Assembly (NCBI GenBank): GCA_037720595.1
Contig: JBBJLW010000017.1
Coordinates: forward strand, 8,032 to 72,031
Reading direction: 5' to 3'
Source: Gaiellasilicea sp037720595
GTDB taxonomy: Bacteria; Actinomycetota; Thermoleophilia; Gaiellales; Gaiellaceae
Length of the DNA stretch: 64,000 bases
The notes below the pieces were generated by a model. It saw nothing but the letters and a program-made list of their open reading frames with translations. It searched no databases and was not told the origin of the DNA. How positions within the stretch are numbered: position 1 is the first letter of the stretch; each line of letters begins with the position of its first letter. The translations under genes and the position numbers were made by a program. Below, piece by piece: positions 25,596 to 34,542 of this stretch.

Positions 25596-25696
25596 CGCGT
25601 CTGAGCATAGGGAGGACGGCGGGCAGCAGGCGAGAGCGTGTCGCCGGTGTGTCGCTCTGTGTCAATTGTGTGCCGAAAGCGTCACAACCAGGGCTG

Positions 25697-25728
25697 TTTC
25701 GGACAGTGATCGTCCCTTTCGGACACTG
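25697..25728 (+). repeat. 12-bp near-identical direct repeat, 20-bp period
   Basis: TTTCGGACAGTG (25697-25708) and TTTCGGACACTG (25717-25728) are 20 bases apart, two helical turns, in the 190-base region between the frameshifted esterase and the collagen-like gene. The 15-mer CGTCCCTTTCGGACA at 25711-25725 also occurs inverted at 8682-8696, just upstream of nucS. It could be a binding site for a regulator or a short dispersed repeat. Nothing else clear is visible in this gap. Confidence 0.5.
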
Positions 25729-25785
25729 GTGCGGGCGCCCGCCCGCGGCTATTCAGACTGCTCTGCAACCACCGAAGGAGGATCG

Positions 25786-26877
25786 ATGCAACGACCAATC
25801 AGCCGAAGGCTCGTCCGAGGGCTTGTCGCCGCCGGCCTCGGTCTCGCGCTCGTGACCGCCGTCTCGGCGGCGCCGAGCGGGAGCGAAGCCGAGGGCCAGA
25901 TCTCCGCCTGCCGGCACAAGACATCGGGGCATTTGCGCGTACCCGCGTCCGGCTCGACCTGCAAGCGGGCGGAGCAGGCGCTCACCTGGAACGTCAGCGG
26001 CCCGAGCGGGCCGCAGGGCGAGAGAGGCCCGCAGGGGCCGGCAGGCCCTGCGGGTGAGCGAGGAGCCGCGGGCGCGACCGGAGCGACCGGCCCTGCCGGC
26101 GTCACCGGCCCCGCTGGTGCGGCCGGCGCGATCGGCTCCGCCGGTCCCGTCGGTTCGACCGGAGCTCAGGGTGTCGCAGGTCCTGTTGGGCCGGCGGGCC
26201 CTCCTGGACCTGCCGGTGCAGCGGGAGCGAGCCTCACCTCGATCGGTCAGCTCAACGGCGTCGCCTGCACGACCGCGGCCGGGGGTTCCGGCACCGTGAG
26301 CGTCGCGACCGCCGCCGGCGGGGCGATTTCGCTCGCGTGCACGGCGACGACGACTCCACCGCCACCACCTCCGCCTCCGCCCGCGGGGCGCACGATCGTC
26401 ATCAACGAGATCGACTACGACCAGGTCGGCGCCGACGGCGGCGGCTTCGTCGAGCTGCGCAACAACGGCGCCGCAGCCGCCGATCTCTCCGGGCTCGCGG
26501 TCGTGCTCGTCGACGGCTCGGACGGGCTCGAGTACGACCGCGAGGCGCTCACGGGCGAGCTCGCAGCGGGCGGATACCTCGCCGTTGCGATCGAGCCCCA
26601 GAACGGGGCGCCGGACGGAGTCGCGCTCGTGGACACCGCGACGGGTGCGGTGCTCGATGCGCTCTCCTACGAGGGCGAGATCGTGGCCGCGCAGATCGGC
26701 ACTGCAACCGTGAGCCTCGTCGAGGGAACCGCGCTGGCGGCGTCGGTGGCCGACTCGAACGCCGTTGCGGGCTCGCTGATCCGCAACCCCGACGGGCGGG
26801 ACACGAATAACGCGGCGTCGGACTGGGCGTTCACGACCACGACGACGCGTGGAGCGGCGAACGTCGCGAGCGGCTGA
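25786..26877 (+). CDS. Secreted collagen-like protein with lamin-tail domain
   Basis: 363 residues. A signal peptide (about 1-29) and a small Cys-containing segment ('ISACRHKTSGHLRVP') lead into 26 uninterrupted Gly-x-y triplets (about 72-149) such as 'GPPGPAGAAGAS'. A short cap domain with two Cys follows, then a nine-proline linker and a lamin-tail domain (about 200-363, 'IVINEIDYDQVGADGGGFVE'). Such collagen-like stretches form trimeric rods in bacteria. It is likely a surface or matrix protein, and the lamin-tail resembles the one in the nuclease encoded 1.5 kb away. A perfect AAGGAGG ribosome site precedes the ATG. Confidence 0.9.
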   Translation: MQRPISRRLVRGLVAAGLGLALVTAVSAAPSGSEAEGQISACRHKTSGHLRVPASGSTCKRAEQALTWNVSGPSGPQGERGPQGPAGPAGERGAAGATGATGPAGVTGPAGAAGAIGSAGPVGSTGAQGVAGPVGPAGPPGPAGAAGASLTSIGQLNGVACTTAAGGSGTVSVATAAGGAISLACTATTTPPPPPPPPPAGRTIVINEIDYDQVGADGGGFVELRNNGAAAADLSGLAVVLVDGSDGLEYDREALTGELAAGGYLAVAIEPQNGAPDGVALVDTATGAVLDALSYEGEIVAAQIGTATVSLVEGTALAASVADSNAVAGSLIRNPDGRDTNNAASDWAFTTTTTRGAANVASG

Positions 26878-26883
26878 GCTTAA

Positions 26884-26913
26884 GGCGGGGGCGTCGACGA
26901 CGACGCCCCCGCC
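26884..26913. terminator. Bidirectional hairpin between collagen-like gene and rsgA
   Basis: Perfect 13-bp stem GGCGGGGGCGTCG/CGACGCCCCCGCC with a 4-base loop, filling the 37-base gap between two convergent stops. Confidence 0.85.
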
Positions 26914-26914
26914 C

Positions 26915-27991
26915 TCACCGATGTCCCTTGAGCCGCATGTTCGCCCGAGACTCCGCGCCGAGCTTCGCCCATTTCTTGCGCTCATCGGCTTGGGCTCGCT
27001 TGTCGAGCCGCCGCTCGAGGTGGGCGAGCTCGCGTTGGAGCTTCTGGTAGTTCGTCCAGCGCGCGTGGTCGAGCGTGCCGTTCTCGAGCGCGGCCTGGAT
27101 CGCGCAGCCGGGCTCCGTGCGGTGTGCGCAGTCGTTGAAGCGGCACTGCGCGGCCAGCCCCTCGATATCCGAGAACGTCTCGCCGAGCCCGTCGGCCGAC
27201 TCCCAGAGCTGGAGCTCGCGCATGCCGGGGGTGTCGAGCACGAGGCCTCCACCCGGCAGCGGCACGAGCTGGCGGTGCGTCGTCGTGTGCCGGCCCTCGC
27301 CGTCCGACTCCCGGATCTCCTTCACCGCGAGAAGTTCCTCGCCGAGAAGCGTGTTCACGAGCGTCGACTTGCCGACGCCCGAGGACCCGAGCAGGGCGAT
27401 CGTCCTCCCCGGCTCGAGATACGAGCGAACGATCTCGAGGCCGTCCCCGGTGAGGCTCGAGATCGCATGTACGGGCACGCCGAAGGCGATCCCCTCGACT
27501 TCGAGCACACGAAGCTCCACAGCCTGGCTGAGATCGGTCTTCGTCAGGACGATGACGGGCTTGGCGCCGCTCTCCCAGGCCAGCGTGAGGTACCGCTCGA
27601 GCCGGCGGAGGTTCAGATCCTCGTTCAGCGAGCTGAGGAGGAAGACCGTGTCGACGTTCGCTGCGACGACCTGCTCCTCGGTCGCCGACCAGGCGACCTT
27701 GCGCGAGAACGCGGTTCGCCGCGGGAGGACGGCCTGGATCGTGCCGGCTCCCTCGGCGGGGCGGAGGGCGACCGCGACCCAATCGCCGACGGCGGGAAGG
27801 TCGCCGAAGCCGTTGGCCTCGTATGAGAGCCGGCCTGCAGGCTCAGCGCGGATCTCGCCGCTCTCGGTGAGGACGACGTAAGCACCACGATGTTGCTCCG
27901 ACACGCGGCCGGGGACGAGGCCGCCGGCGGCATGCGGTTCGAAAACGAGCGTATGGCTGTCAGTCCAGCCGAGGTCCTGCAATGTGGTCAA
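26915..27991 (-). CDS. rsgA: Ribosome small-subunit biogenesis GTPase RsgA
   Basis: 358-residue circularly permuted GTPase that checks late 30S assembly. An N-terminal OB-fold precedes the G domain in the order G4 'IVLTKTDL', G1 'LLGSSGVGKSTLVNTLLG', G3 'LDTPGMRELQLW'. The C-terminal zinc site is 'CRFNDCAHRTEPGC'. A Lys/Arg-rich tail binds rRNA. The TTG start has AAGGAG six bases upstream; frames open further upstream lack such a site and give an arginine-rich leader. It is a single gene facing the collagen-like gene. Confidence 0.93.
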   Translation of the reverse strand: MTTLQDLGWTDSHTLVFEPHAAGGLVPGRVSEQHRGAYVVLTESGEIRAEPAGRLSYEANGFGDLPAVGDWVAVALRPAEGAGTIQAVLPRRTAFSRKVAWSATEEQVVAANVDTVFLLSSLNEDLNLRRLERYLTLAWESGAKPVIVLTKTDLSQAVELRVLEVEGIAFGVPVHAISSLTGDGLEIVRSYLEPGRTIALLGSSGVGKSTLVNTLLGEELLAVKEIRESDGEGRHTTTHRQLVPLPGGGLVLDTPGMRELQLWESADGLGETFSDIEGLAAQCRFNDCAHRTEPGCAIQAALENGTLDHARWTNYQKLQRELAHLERRLDKRAQADERKKWAKLGAESRANMRLKGHR

Positions 27992-28301
27992 GCGACTCTC
28001 CTTGAGCGGAATGGTAGGGGCGGCGCGCGAGGATCGGCGCGCGCTGCGCGGCTCAGGGAGCTGCCGGAGGTGTGGCCGACGAGCCTCTAGAGCCGCGGAG
28101 CTCTGAGGGTGAAGGGGGCAAGCGCAGTCATGAGTTCGAACCTCCTTCGTCGCCGGGACGTGTCGAAGTATGCCTGCAGCCGGTAAGGAAGTCGAGGCGG
28201 GGTTGGCGTGGGCCGAGAGAGGGGCTAGAGTCCTCGCGGGCGCCGGCGGAACGAGCCGTGTCCTCCAAGGGGAGCTGGTCAACATCAGGGGAGGAACTTT
28301 C
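27992..28301. other. 310-base gap between divergent rsgA and nuclease genes
   Basis: No gene, RNA gene or convincing operator is visible. The frames open across it have no conserved start and are poor in recognisable motifs. It must hold the promoters of both genes. AGGGGAGGAAC directly upstream of the TTG at 28302 is the nuclease ribosome site. Confidence 0.6.
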
Positions 28302-30686
28302 TTGTCTCATCTTCGACTGCGGCTGCTCACAGCCGTTGCGGTACTCGTAGCGCTCACGGGTGCCGGTAACGCGCTGGCCGCCGGCGACGTCGTCATCAGC
28401 CAGGTCTACGGCGGCGGGGGCAACAGCGGCGCCACGCTGACGAACGACTACATCGAGCTCCACAACCGGACTTTGACGGCTGTCAGCCTCACCGGTTGGT
28501 CGGTGCAGTACGCAGCGAGCACGGGAACAAGCTGGCAGAAGACATCGCTCAGCGGCTCGATCGCCCCGGGCGGCTATTACCTCGTCCAGCAGGCTGCAGG
28601 CACGGGTGGGACGACGCCGCTTCCGACACCGGATGCGACGGGAACGATCGCGATGTCGGCTAGCTCCGGCAAGGTGGCGCTCGTCTCGAATGACACGCTG
28701 ATCGCAGCCGGAACGAGCTGTCCGGCAGCGCGTGTCGACCTCGTCGGCTACGGCGCAGCGAATTGCTTCGAGGGCGCCGGCGCCGCTCCGGGCCTGAGCA
28801 GCACGACAGCGGCCCTCCGCAACGGCGGCGGTGCGATCGACACCGAGAACAACGCGGCCGATTTCACGGCGGGAACGCCGAACCCACGGAACAGCGGCTC
28901 GGCGCCGCCCCCGCCACCGCCCCCGCCGACTCCGGCGCTCGAGATCTCCCAGATACAAGGCGCTTCACACACCTCGCCGTACGAGGGCCAGAGGGTCTCG
29001 ACGACCGGGATCGTTACGGCGACCCGGACCGCCGGCGGCCGCGGCTTCTACCTCCAGGACCCGAGCCCCGACACGAGCTCGGCTACCTCGGAGGGGATCT
29101 TCGTCTTCACCAACGCCGCCCCGGTCGCGTCGATCGGGTCTGCCGTCGAAGTGACCGGCACGGTCTCCGAGTTCCGGGCGGCGGCCGTGAACCTGAGCAT
29201 CACGCAGATCTCGGCGTCGAACTCCGCTGTCTCGACGCTGACGACGGGGAACCCGCTTCCCGCGGCGACCGTGATCGGCTCCGGTGGGTCGTTCCCGCCG
29301 ACGGAGACGATCGATGACGACTCGTTCGCCACGTTCGACCCGGCGAACGACGCGATCGACTTTTACGAAAGCCTTGAAGGGATGCTCGTGAAGTTGAACG
29401 CCGGTGCTGCCGTGGTCGGGCCAACGAATCGCTTCGGTGAGTTCGTCGCGCTTCCGGACCGCGGCGGCTGGGCAACGGGGCTCCGCACGCCGCGGGGCGG
29501 GATCCTCTACAGCTATGCCGATCCCCAGCCCGAGCGCTTGGCGATCGACGACGAGATCCTGCGCGACCAGAGCGTGCCGCCGCGACCGGCGAAGGCGATG
29601 CCCGACGTGAACGTCGGCGACGTGATCACGAGTGCGATCGTCGGGCCGCTCGACTACACGTTCGCGAACTACAAGATCCAGGCGACCTCGACTCCGACGT
29701 TCGTCTCCGGCGACCTCGAGCCCGAGGTCACCGCGGCCCCGCGTGACCAGGAGATCGCGATCGCGACCTTCAACGTCGAGAATCTCGACCCGAGCGACGT
29801 TGCCACGCTCCCGCGGCTCGCCTCTCAGATCGTCGACAACCTCCGCGCGCCCGACCTGATCGGGATCGAGGAGGTCCAGGACAACTCGGGCGGGACGAAT
29901 GACGGCACCGTCGATGCCTCGCAGTCGTGGTCGGCGCTGATCGCCGCGATTCAGGGCGAGGGCGGCCCGCTCTACGAGTATCGGCAGATCGATCCGGTGA
30001 ACAACGCGGACGGCGGCCAACCGGGCGGCAACATCCGCGTCGGCTTCCTCTTCCGTACCGATCGCGGCCTCAGCTTCATCGATCGGCCGGGCGGCGACGC
30101 GGTGACCCCAGTGGCGGTCGTCGACCGCCCGTCTGGGCCGCAGCTCTCGATCAGCCCGGGCCGGATCGATCCGGACGATCCCGGCTTCGTCGAGACGCGG
30201 AAGTCGCTCGTGGGAGAGTTCCGGTTCCGCGGCAAGAAGCTGTTCGTCGTCGTCAACCACTTCAGCTCCAAGGGTGGCGACCACCCGCTGTTCGGCCGGT
30301 TCCAGCCGCCGATCCGCTCCAGCGAGGTTGCGCGTCATCGGCAGGCCCAGGTCGTGAACGACTTCGTCGACGAGCTCCTCGCGGTCGACCCGAACGCGAA
30401 CGTCGTCGTGCTCGGCGACATCAACGACTTCGAGTTCTCCAAGACGATCGACATCCTCGAAGGCGGCGTGCTGACGACGCTGATGAAGACGCTCCCGGCG
30501 ACGGAACGCTACTCGTACGTCTTCGAGGGGAACTCGCAGACGCTCGACCAGATCCTGGTGAGCAACTACATGCTAAGTCGCTTTCCGCTCATCTACGACG
30601 TCGTGCACGTCAACGCCGAGTTCTTCGACCAGGCGTCCGACCACGATCCGTCGGTTGCCCGGATCGACTTGACCGGGCGGCCATAA
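28302..30686 (+). CDS. Secreted lamin-tail / ExeM-type endonuclease
   Basis: About 794-residue exported nuclease. After a signal peptide ending 'TGAGNALAAGD', a lamin-tail domain (about 28-165, 'VVISQVYGGGGNSGATLTND') and a Pro-rich linker lead to an OB-like region ('YEGQRVSTTGIVTATRTAGG'). The catalytic endonuclease/exonuclease/phosphatase domain (about 480-790) follows, with 'IAIATFNVENLDPSD', 'LIGIEEVQDNSG', 'FVVVNHFSSKGGDHP', 'VVLGDINDFEF' and 'DHDPSVARID'. This matches the ExeM/NucH family that degrades extracellular DNA. The TTG start has a strong ribosome site and restores a good signal peptide. The 5'-nucleotidase gene follows after about 47 bases. Confidence 0.9.
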   Translation: MSHLRLRLLTAVAVLVALTGAGNALAAGDVVISQVYGGGGNSGATLTNDYIELHNRTLTAVSLTGWSVQYAASTGTSWQKTSLSGSIAPGGYYLVQQAAGTGGTTPLPTPDATGTIAMSASSGKVALVSNDTLIAAGTSCPAARVDLVGYGAANCFEGAGAAPGLSSTTAALRNGGGAIDTENNAADFTAGTPNPRNSGSAPPPPPPPPTPALEISQIQGASHTSPYEGQRVSTTGIVTATRTAGGRGFYLQDPSPDTSSATSEGIFVFTNAAPVASIGSAVEVTGTVSEFRAAAVNLSITQISASNSAVSTLTTGNPLPAATVIGSGGSFPPTETIDDDSFATFDPANDAIDFYESLEGMLVKLNAGAAVVGPTNRFGEFVALPDRGGWATGLRTPRGGILYSYADPQPERLAIDDEILRDQSVPPRPAKAMPDVNVGDVITSAIVGPLDYTFANYKIQATSTPTFVSGDLEPEVTAAPRDQEIAIATFNVENLDPSDVATLPRLASQIVDNLRAPDLIGIEEVQDNSGGTNDGTVDASQSWSALIAAIQGEGGPLYEYRQIDPVNNADGGQPGGNIRVGFLFRTDRGLSFIDRPGGDAVTPVAVVDRPSGPQLSISPGRIDPDDPGFVETRKSLVGEFRFRGKKLFVVVNHFSSKGGDHPLFGRFQPPIRSSEVARHRQAQVVNDFVDELLAVDPNANVVVLGDINDFEFSKTIDILEGGVLTTLMKTLPATERYSYVFEGNSQTLDQILVSNYMLSRFPLIYDVVHVNAEFFDQASDHDPSVARIDLTGRP

Positions 30687-30733
30687 ATGGCGAAATCCCA
30701 CGTGACCTTCATAAAACGACTCCAGGAGAGAAG

Positions 30734-32449
30734 ATGAACAAGACATTGCTCGGGCTGGTGCTCGCGACGCTCACCTTCGCGATCGTGGCGGCACCGACGG
30801 CGCTCGGCGCCGACGACAAGAAGGACAAGCTGCTCGAGGTGCAAATTCTCGCGTTCAACGACTTCCACGGCAACATCAAGCCACCGGCAGGCGGAAACGG
30901 CGAGATTCGGCTCAGCAACACGCCGATCGGGTTCGACAGCAACACCCCGCCCCGGCCGATCTATCCGGTCGCGAAAGCCGGAGGTTCCGAGTATTTCGCC
31001 ACACACGTGAAGAACCTCGAGGCGACGAATCCGAACTCGTTCCTCGTCTCTGCCGGAGACATGATCGGCGCGAGTCCGCTGATCTCGGCGCTCTTCCATG
31101 ACGAGCCGACGATCGAGTCGATGAACGCGATCGGGCTCGACATGATCGGCGTCGGCAACCACGAGTTCGACGAGGGCAAGGAGGAGCTGCTGCGGATCCA
31201 GAACGGCGGCTGTCATCCCGTGGACGGCTGCCAGGATGGAACGCCGTTCTACGGCTCCGTTTTCCAGTACCTGGCGGCGAACGTCATCGACGACTCGACT
31301 GGCAATCCGCTTCTGCCCGCCTACGAGATCAAGAACGTCAAGGGCACGAAGATCGCTTTCATCGGCGAGACTCTCGAGGGCACGCCGAAGATCGTGACTC
31401 CTGCGGGCGTCCAGGGCCTGACGTTCCTCGACGAGGCCGACACCGTCAACATGCTCATCCCGCGCCTGAAGCAGATGCAGGTCGAGGCGATCGTCCTTCT
31501 CCTCCATGAGGGCGGCTTCCAAACGGGTCAGTGGCTCTACAACGACTGCAACGGACTCCGCGGGTCGATCATCGACATCGTCAACCGGCTGGACGACGAG
31601 GTCGACGTGGTCGTCTCTGCGCACACTCACCAACCGTACAACTGCTCGGGATCGCGGAAGATCGACGGCAAGATCGTGACGAGCGCGTCGTCGTTCGGCC
31701 GCATCATTACCGACATCGATCTGACGATCGACCGCCGCACCGACGACGTGGTCGACGCGGAGGTCGTGAATCGGATTGTGACGCGCGACGTCGCGGCCGA
31801 TCCGGCTCAGACGGCGCTGATCGCGCATTACGACGCGATCGCGGGTCCGATCGAAAACCGCGTCATCGGCACGGCGACGGCCGACCTGACGACAACCCCG
31901 AACACGGCTGGCGAGTCCTCGCTAGGTGACGTGATCGCAGATGCTCAACTGGCAGCGACAGCGCGCACCGACTTCGGCGGCTCGAAAGTCGCGTTCATGA
32001 ACCCCGGCGGGATCCGAGCGCCGATCGCGGCGGGTGATGTCACATACGGCGAACTCTTCACGACGCAGCCGTTCGGGAACACGCTTGTCGTGAAGACGTG
32101 CACGGGGGCTCAGATCGAGGCGCTGCTCGAGCAGCAGTTCGTCGTCGGTCGGATTCTTCAGGTGTCGAACTCGCTCCGGTACACCTACAACGGCGCGGCG
32201 GGAGTCGTCGACCGGGTTGACCCGGCCTCGATCAAGATCGACGGCGCCACTGTCGATCCGGCCGCGGCATACCGCATCACGATGAACAGCTTCCTCTCAG
32301 ACGGTGGGGATGGGTTCACCGTCTTCCGGGCTTGCACGAATCAGCTTGGCGGCGAGGTCGATGTCGACGCGTTAGTCCGTTACTTCGACGAGAACTCTCC
32401 TCCAGGTGTCTCGCCCGGCCCGCAGAACCGGATCACGCGGATCCCGTAG
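30734..32449 (+). CDS. Secreted 5'-nucleotidase / 2',3'-cyclic phosphodiesterase
   Basis: 571-residue UshA/YfkN-like enzyme. The signal peptide ends at 'PTALGADD'. The N-terminal metallophosphatase has 'ILAFNDFHGNIK', 'FLVSAGDMIGAS', 'GVGNHEFDEGKEEL' and 'VVSAHTHQPYNC' as metal ligands. The C-terminal 5'-nucleotidase domain has 'VAFMNPGGIRAPI' and 'YRITMNSFLSDGGDGF', the nucleoside-stacking region. No cell-wall anchor is seen, so it is probably released. It follows the nuclease gene closely and is followed by a strong terminator. Together they could turn extracellular DNA into nucleosides and phosphate. Confidence 0.93.
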   Translation: MNKTLLGLVLATLTFAIVAAPTALGADDKKDKLLEVQILAFNDFHGNIKPPAGGNGEIRLSNTPIGFDSNTPPRPIYPVAKAGGSEYFATHVKNLEATNPNSFLVSAGDMIGASPLISALFHDEPTIESMNAIGLDMIGVGNHEFDEGKEELLRIQNGGCHPVDGCQDGTPFYGSVFQYLAANVIDDSTGNPLLPAYEIKNVKGTKIAFIGETLEGTPKIVTPAGVQGLTFLDEADTVNMLIPRLKQMQVEAIVLLLHEGGFQTGQWLYNDCNGLRGSIIDIVNRLDDEVDVVVSAHTHQPYNCSGSRKIDGKIVTSASSFGRIITDIDLTIDRRTDDVVDAEVVNRIVTRDVAADPAQTALIAHYDAIAGPIENRVIGTATADLTTTPNTAGESSLGDVIADAQLAATARTDFGGSKVAFMNPGGIRAPIAAGDVTYGELFTTQPFGNTLVVKTCTGAQIEALLEQQFVVGRILQVSNSLRYTYNGAAGVVDRVDPASIKIDGATVDPAAAYRITMNSFLSDGGDGFTVFRACTNQLGGEVDVDALVRYFDENSPPGVSPGPQNRITRIP

Positions 32450-32469
32450 ACGCAGCGTCTTTCTGGACA

Positions 32470-32497
32470 CGGCGGGGCCGGGAAACCGGCCCCGCCG
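32470..32497 (+). terminator. Terminator after 5'-nucleotidase
   Basis: Perfect 12-bp stem CGGCGGGGCCGG/CCGGCCCCGCCG closed by a GAAA tetraloop, 20 bases after the stop codon. Confidence 0.85.
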
Positions 32498-32520
32498 CCG
32501 TCGCCAGGTAGGTTCGGCGC

Positions 32521-33165
32521 ATGTCCGGTCGCCTCCGCGACGGCGTGCTCGCCGCGCTTCCGCTTGCGCCGGGGCCGCTCCTCTTCGGCGCCTCGTTCGG
32601 GCTGCTCGCGGCCGACGCGGGGATGAGCTGGGCGGCTGCGGTGCTGATGTCCGCGACGACGTTCGCCGGCTCGGCCCAGTTCGCTGCCGCCTCGGTGCTC
32701 GAGACCGGGGGCGGCGCGGTCGCGGCGATCGTCGCGGCAGTGCTCCTGAACGCGCGCTACGTGCCGCTTAGCGTCTCGGTCGCCTCGATCTTTCCCGGCT
32801 CGCGTCGGCGTCGCCTCGCCGAGTCTCAGCTCATCGTGGACGAATCCTGGGCGCTCGCAGGTCGCAGCGGCCGTTTCGAATATCCCGTCCTCATCGGGGC
32901 GGGGCTCTTGTTCTACATCCTCTGGGTCGGCGGTACCGCGGCCGGCATTCTCGTCGGCGACCTGCTCGACCCGGAGGCGATCGGCCTCGACGCCGCGTTC
33001 CCGGCGCTCTTCCTGGCTCTGCTCGTTCCCTACGTCCGCGCCCGGCGCTCGCTCGTGGCAGCCGTCCTCGCGGCAATGATCACCTTCGTGCTGATCCCCG
33101 TGGCTCCGTCCGGTGTCCCGCTCGTGGTCGCGGCGCTCGCCTGCCTGATCGGGCTGCGACGGTGA
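32521..33165 (+). CDS. azlC: AzlC family branched-chain amino-acid permease
   Basis: 214-residue integral membrane protein, the large subunit of the AzlCD exporter for branched-chain amino acids and analogues. 'PLAPGPLLFGASFGLLAADA' and 'SATTFAGSAQFAAASVL' are the family signature, as is 'LLNARYVPLSVSVAS'. Five to six helices. The stop overlaps the azlD GTG (GTGA), the usual arrangement of the two subunits. Confidence 0.92.
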   Translation: MSGRLRDGVLAALPLAPGPLLFGASFGLLAADAGMSWAAAVLMSATTFAGSAQFAAASVLETGGGAVAAIVAAVLLNARYVPLSVSVASIFPGSRRRRLAESQLIVDESWALAGRSGRFEYPVLIGAGLLFYILWVGGTAAGILVGDLLDPEAIGLDAAFPALFLALLVPYVRARRSLVAAVLAAMITFVLIPVAPSGVPLVVAALACLIGLRR

Positions 33166-33479
33166 CTGCTGGCTGGATCGTCGTCGGGGCGGTTGGAGCT
33201 GCGACCGTGCTCTTCAAGGCAGCGGGGCCGGTCTTCCTTGGCCGCCGCGGGTTGCCGCCGCGCGCGCTCGGGCTCGTGGAGGTGCTCGCGCCGGCGATGC
33301 TCGCTGCCCTCGTCGTCACGCAACTCGTCGGCGGCGACCGGGAACTCGTTCTCGATGCACCGAGACTGCTCGGGGTTGCCGTCGCTGCAGTCGCGCTCTG
33401 GCTCCGCGCGCCGCTGATCGTCGTGATCGTCGCCGCCGGAGCGACCGCGGGCATGACGCGGCTACTTGGATCGAGCTAA
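33162..33479 (+). CDS. azlD: AzlD family branched-chain amino-acid transport subunit
   Basis: 105 residues, three to four helices, matching the small AzlD partner in size. 'AAGPVFLGRRGLPPRA' is the family loop and 'VEVLAPAMLAALVVTQL' the following helix. GTG start overlapping azlC. Its TAA overlaps the stop of the convergent response regulator by two bases, leaving no room for a separate terminator. Confidence 0.9.
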   Translation: MTAGWIVVGAVGAATVLFKAAGPVFLGRRGLPPRALGLVEVLAPAMLAALVVTQLVGGDRELVLDAPRLLGVAVAAVALWLRAPLIVVIVAAGATAGMTRLLGSS

Positions 33480-33832
33480 CCCAGCGCGGCCGCGACGGCG
33501 TCGACAAGCTCGGCGTGCGTGAACGGCTTGAAGAGGATCGCGCTCGCGCCCAGCCCGAGTGCCTGCCCCGTCCGATCGGGCTCGGCGGAGCCGCCGGTCA
33601 TCAAGAGGACGGGCAGGTCGGGTCGGCGGTCGCGCAACTCGGTCAGGAGGTCGACGCCGCTGAGTCCGGGCATGACCACGTCGCTGACGACCAGGTCGAT
33701 CGGCTCGGTCTCGACGAGCTCGATCGCCCGAGCCGCGGAGGACGCCGACACAACGTCGTAGCCCGCGCGCTCGAGCACGCGCACCCCTAGCTCGCGCACC
33801 AGCTCCTCGTCGTCGACTACCAAGAGCCTCAC
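33476..33832 (-). CDS. Stand-alone receiver-domain response regulator
   Basis: 118-residue CheY-like receiver with no output domain. Acidic pocket 'LLVVDDEELV', phospho-acceptor Asp in 'LVVSDVVMPGLSG', Thr in 'VLLMTGGSA' and Lys in 'ILFKPFTHAE'. The preceding histidine protein gene ends inside its first codons (ATG region overlap), so they are cotranslated. It may take phosphate from or give it to that protein, or act through protein contacts. Confidence 0.9.
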   Translation of the reverse strand: MRLLVVDDEELVRELGVRVLERAGYDVVSASSAARAIELVETEPIDLVVSDVVMPGLSGVDLLTELRDRRPDLPVLLMTGGSAEPDRTGQALGLGASAILFKPFTHAELVDAVAAALG

Positions 33833-34365
33833 GGCTCGACCGCCGCGAGCCGAAGCTCGCCTGCGCCCGCAATCGAGACCACCGCCTCGCCGTCCTGCTC
33901 GAAGACGACGAGGTCGATCTCGTCCCCGCGTTCTGCACTCGCGATCCGGTCGAGCAGTAGCTCGACGAGCGAGCTCAGGATCGTGCCGGGTCGGGCGTCC
34001 ACGAGCGGCTCGCCCTCGGCTCGCACCGCCAACTCGACGTCGCGGACGGCGCTCACCCGTCGGACGAGCGCGACGGCCAACTCGGCGGAATCCACGAGCG
34101 AGAGCCGCCCGGCGGGTGCGTCCTGCGCTCGAATGTAGTTCTGAAGCGCTCGAACGATCTCCGCGATCTCGAGCCCGGTGCGGTTGACGATGTCGATCCG
34201 GGCGTGGAGCTTCGTCGTAGGATCCGTGTCGGGCAGCGCGAGCTCCGCGCTCCCGAGCAGCGCGAGGAGGGGGTTCGCGATCTCGTGAAGCGCGCCGCGG
34301 GTCAACCGTCCGAGCGTCGCCAGGTGACCGGCGTCGAGCGACGGCTCACCGCTTCTCTCGATCAT
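33829..34365 (-). CDS. Histidine-kinase-like dimerisation protein lacking a clear ATPase domain
   Basis: 178 residues. 'LATLGRLTRGALHEIANPLL' is a good H-box, with His followed by Glu and Asn-Pro, as in HisKA-type dimerisation/phosphotransfer helices, and a second helix follows ('EIVRALQNYIRA'). The remaining about 90 residues look like a shrunken ATPase domain: 'ILSSLVELLLDRIASA' resembles an N-box region but lacks the Asn, and no G-box (Asp-x-Gly-x-Gly) is present. No sensor or membrane part is encoded. It resembles, in layout, the phosphotransferases Spo0B and ChpT. It overlaps the receiver gene and faces a NarL-type regulator. Confidence 0.75.
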   Translation of the reverse strand: MIERSGEPSLDAGHLATLGRLTRGALHEIANPLLALLGSAELALPDTDPTTKLHARIDIVNRTGLEIAEIVRALQNYIRAQDAPAGRLSLVDSAELAVALVRRVSAVRDVELAVRAEGEPLVDARPGTILSSLVELLLDRIASAERGDEIDLVVFEQDGEAVVSIAGAGELRLAAVEP

Positions 34366-34380
34366 CGCTCTATGATCCTC

Positions 34381-34398
34381 CCGCACACGTTCGTGCGG
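34381..34398. promoter_or_regulatory. Inverted repeat in divergent regulator promoter
   Basis: CCGCAC-ACGTTC-GTGCGG, a 6-bp inverted repeat with a 6-base spacer, 16 bases upstream of the histidine-protein start in the 177-base gap shared with the NarL-type regulator. It is a candidate operator, possibly for that regulator. Confidence 0.4.
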
Positions 34399-34542
34399 CA
34401 GTCGACGGGTGGAAGGACCGCAGATCCGTTCGCACCAGACTCCATCCCCTCCTCGGTGCGACAATGGTACGACAGCCGAGGGGGACGGCGTGCGCGAGGC
34501 GGCTCGAAGCCGAGCTCCCCGAACCCGATCGGCCTCCGGACG

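Noticed and set aside
25999..26235. Repetitive GGC/GGT-x-GCC stretch that could look like a repeat array
   Set aside because: It encodes Gly-x-y collagen triplets with variable bases and no spacer structure, so it is not a CRISPR or DNA repeat.
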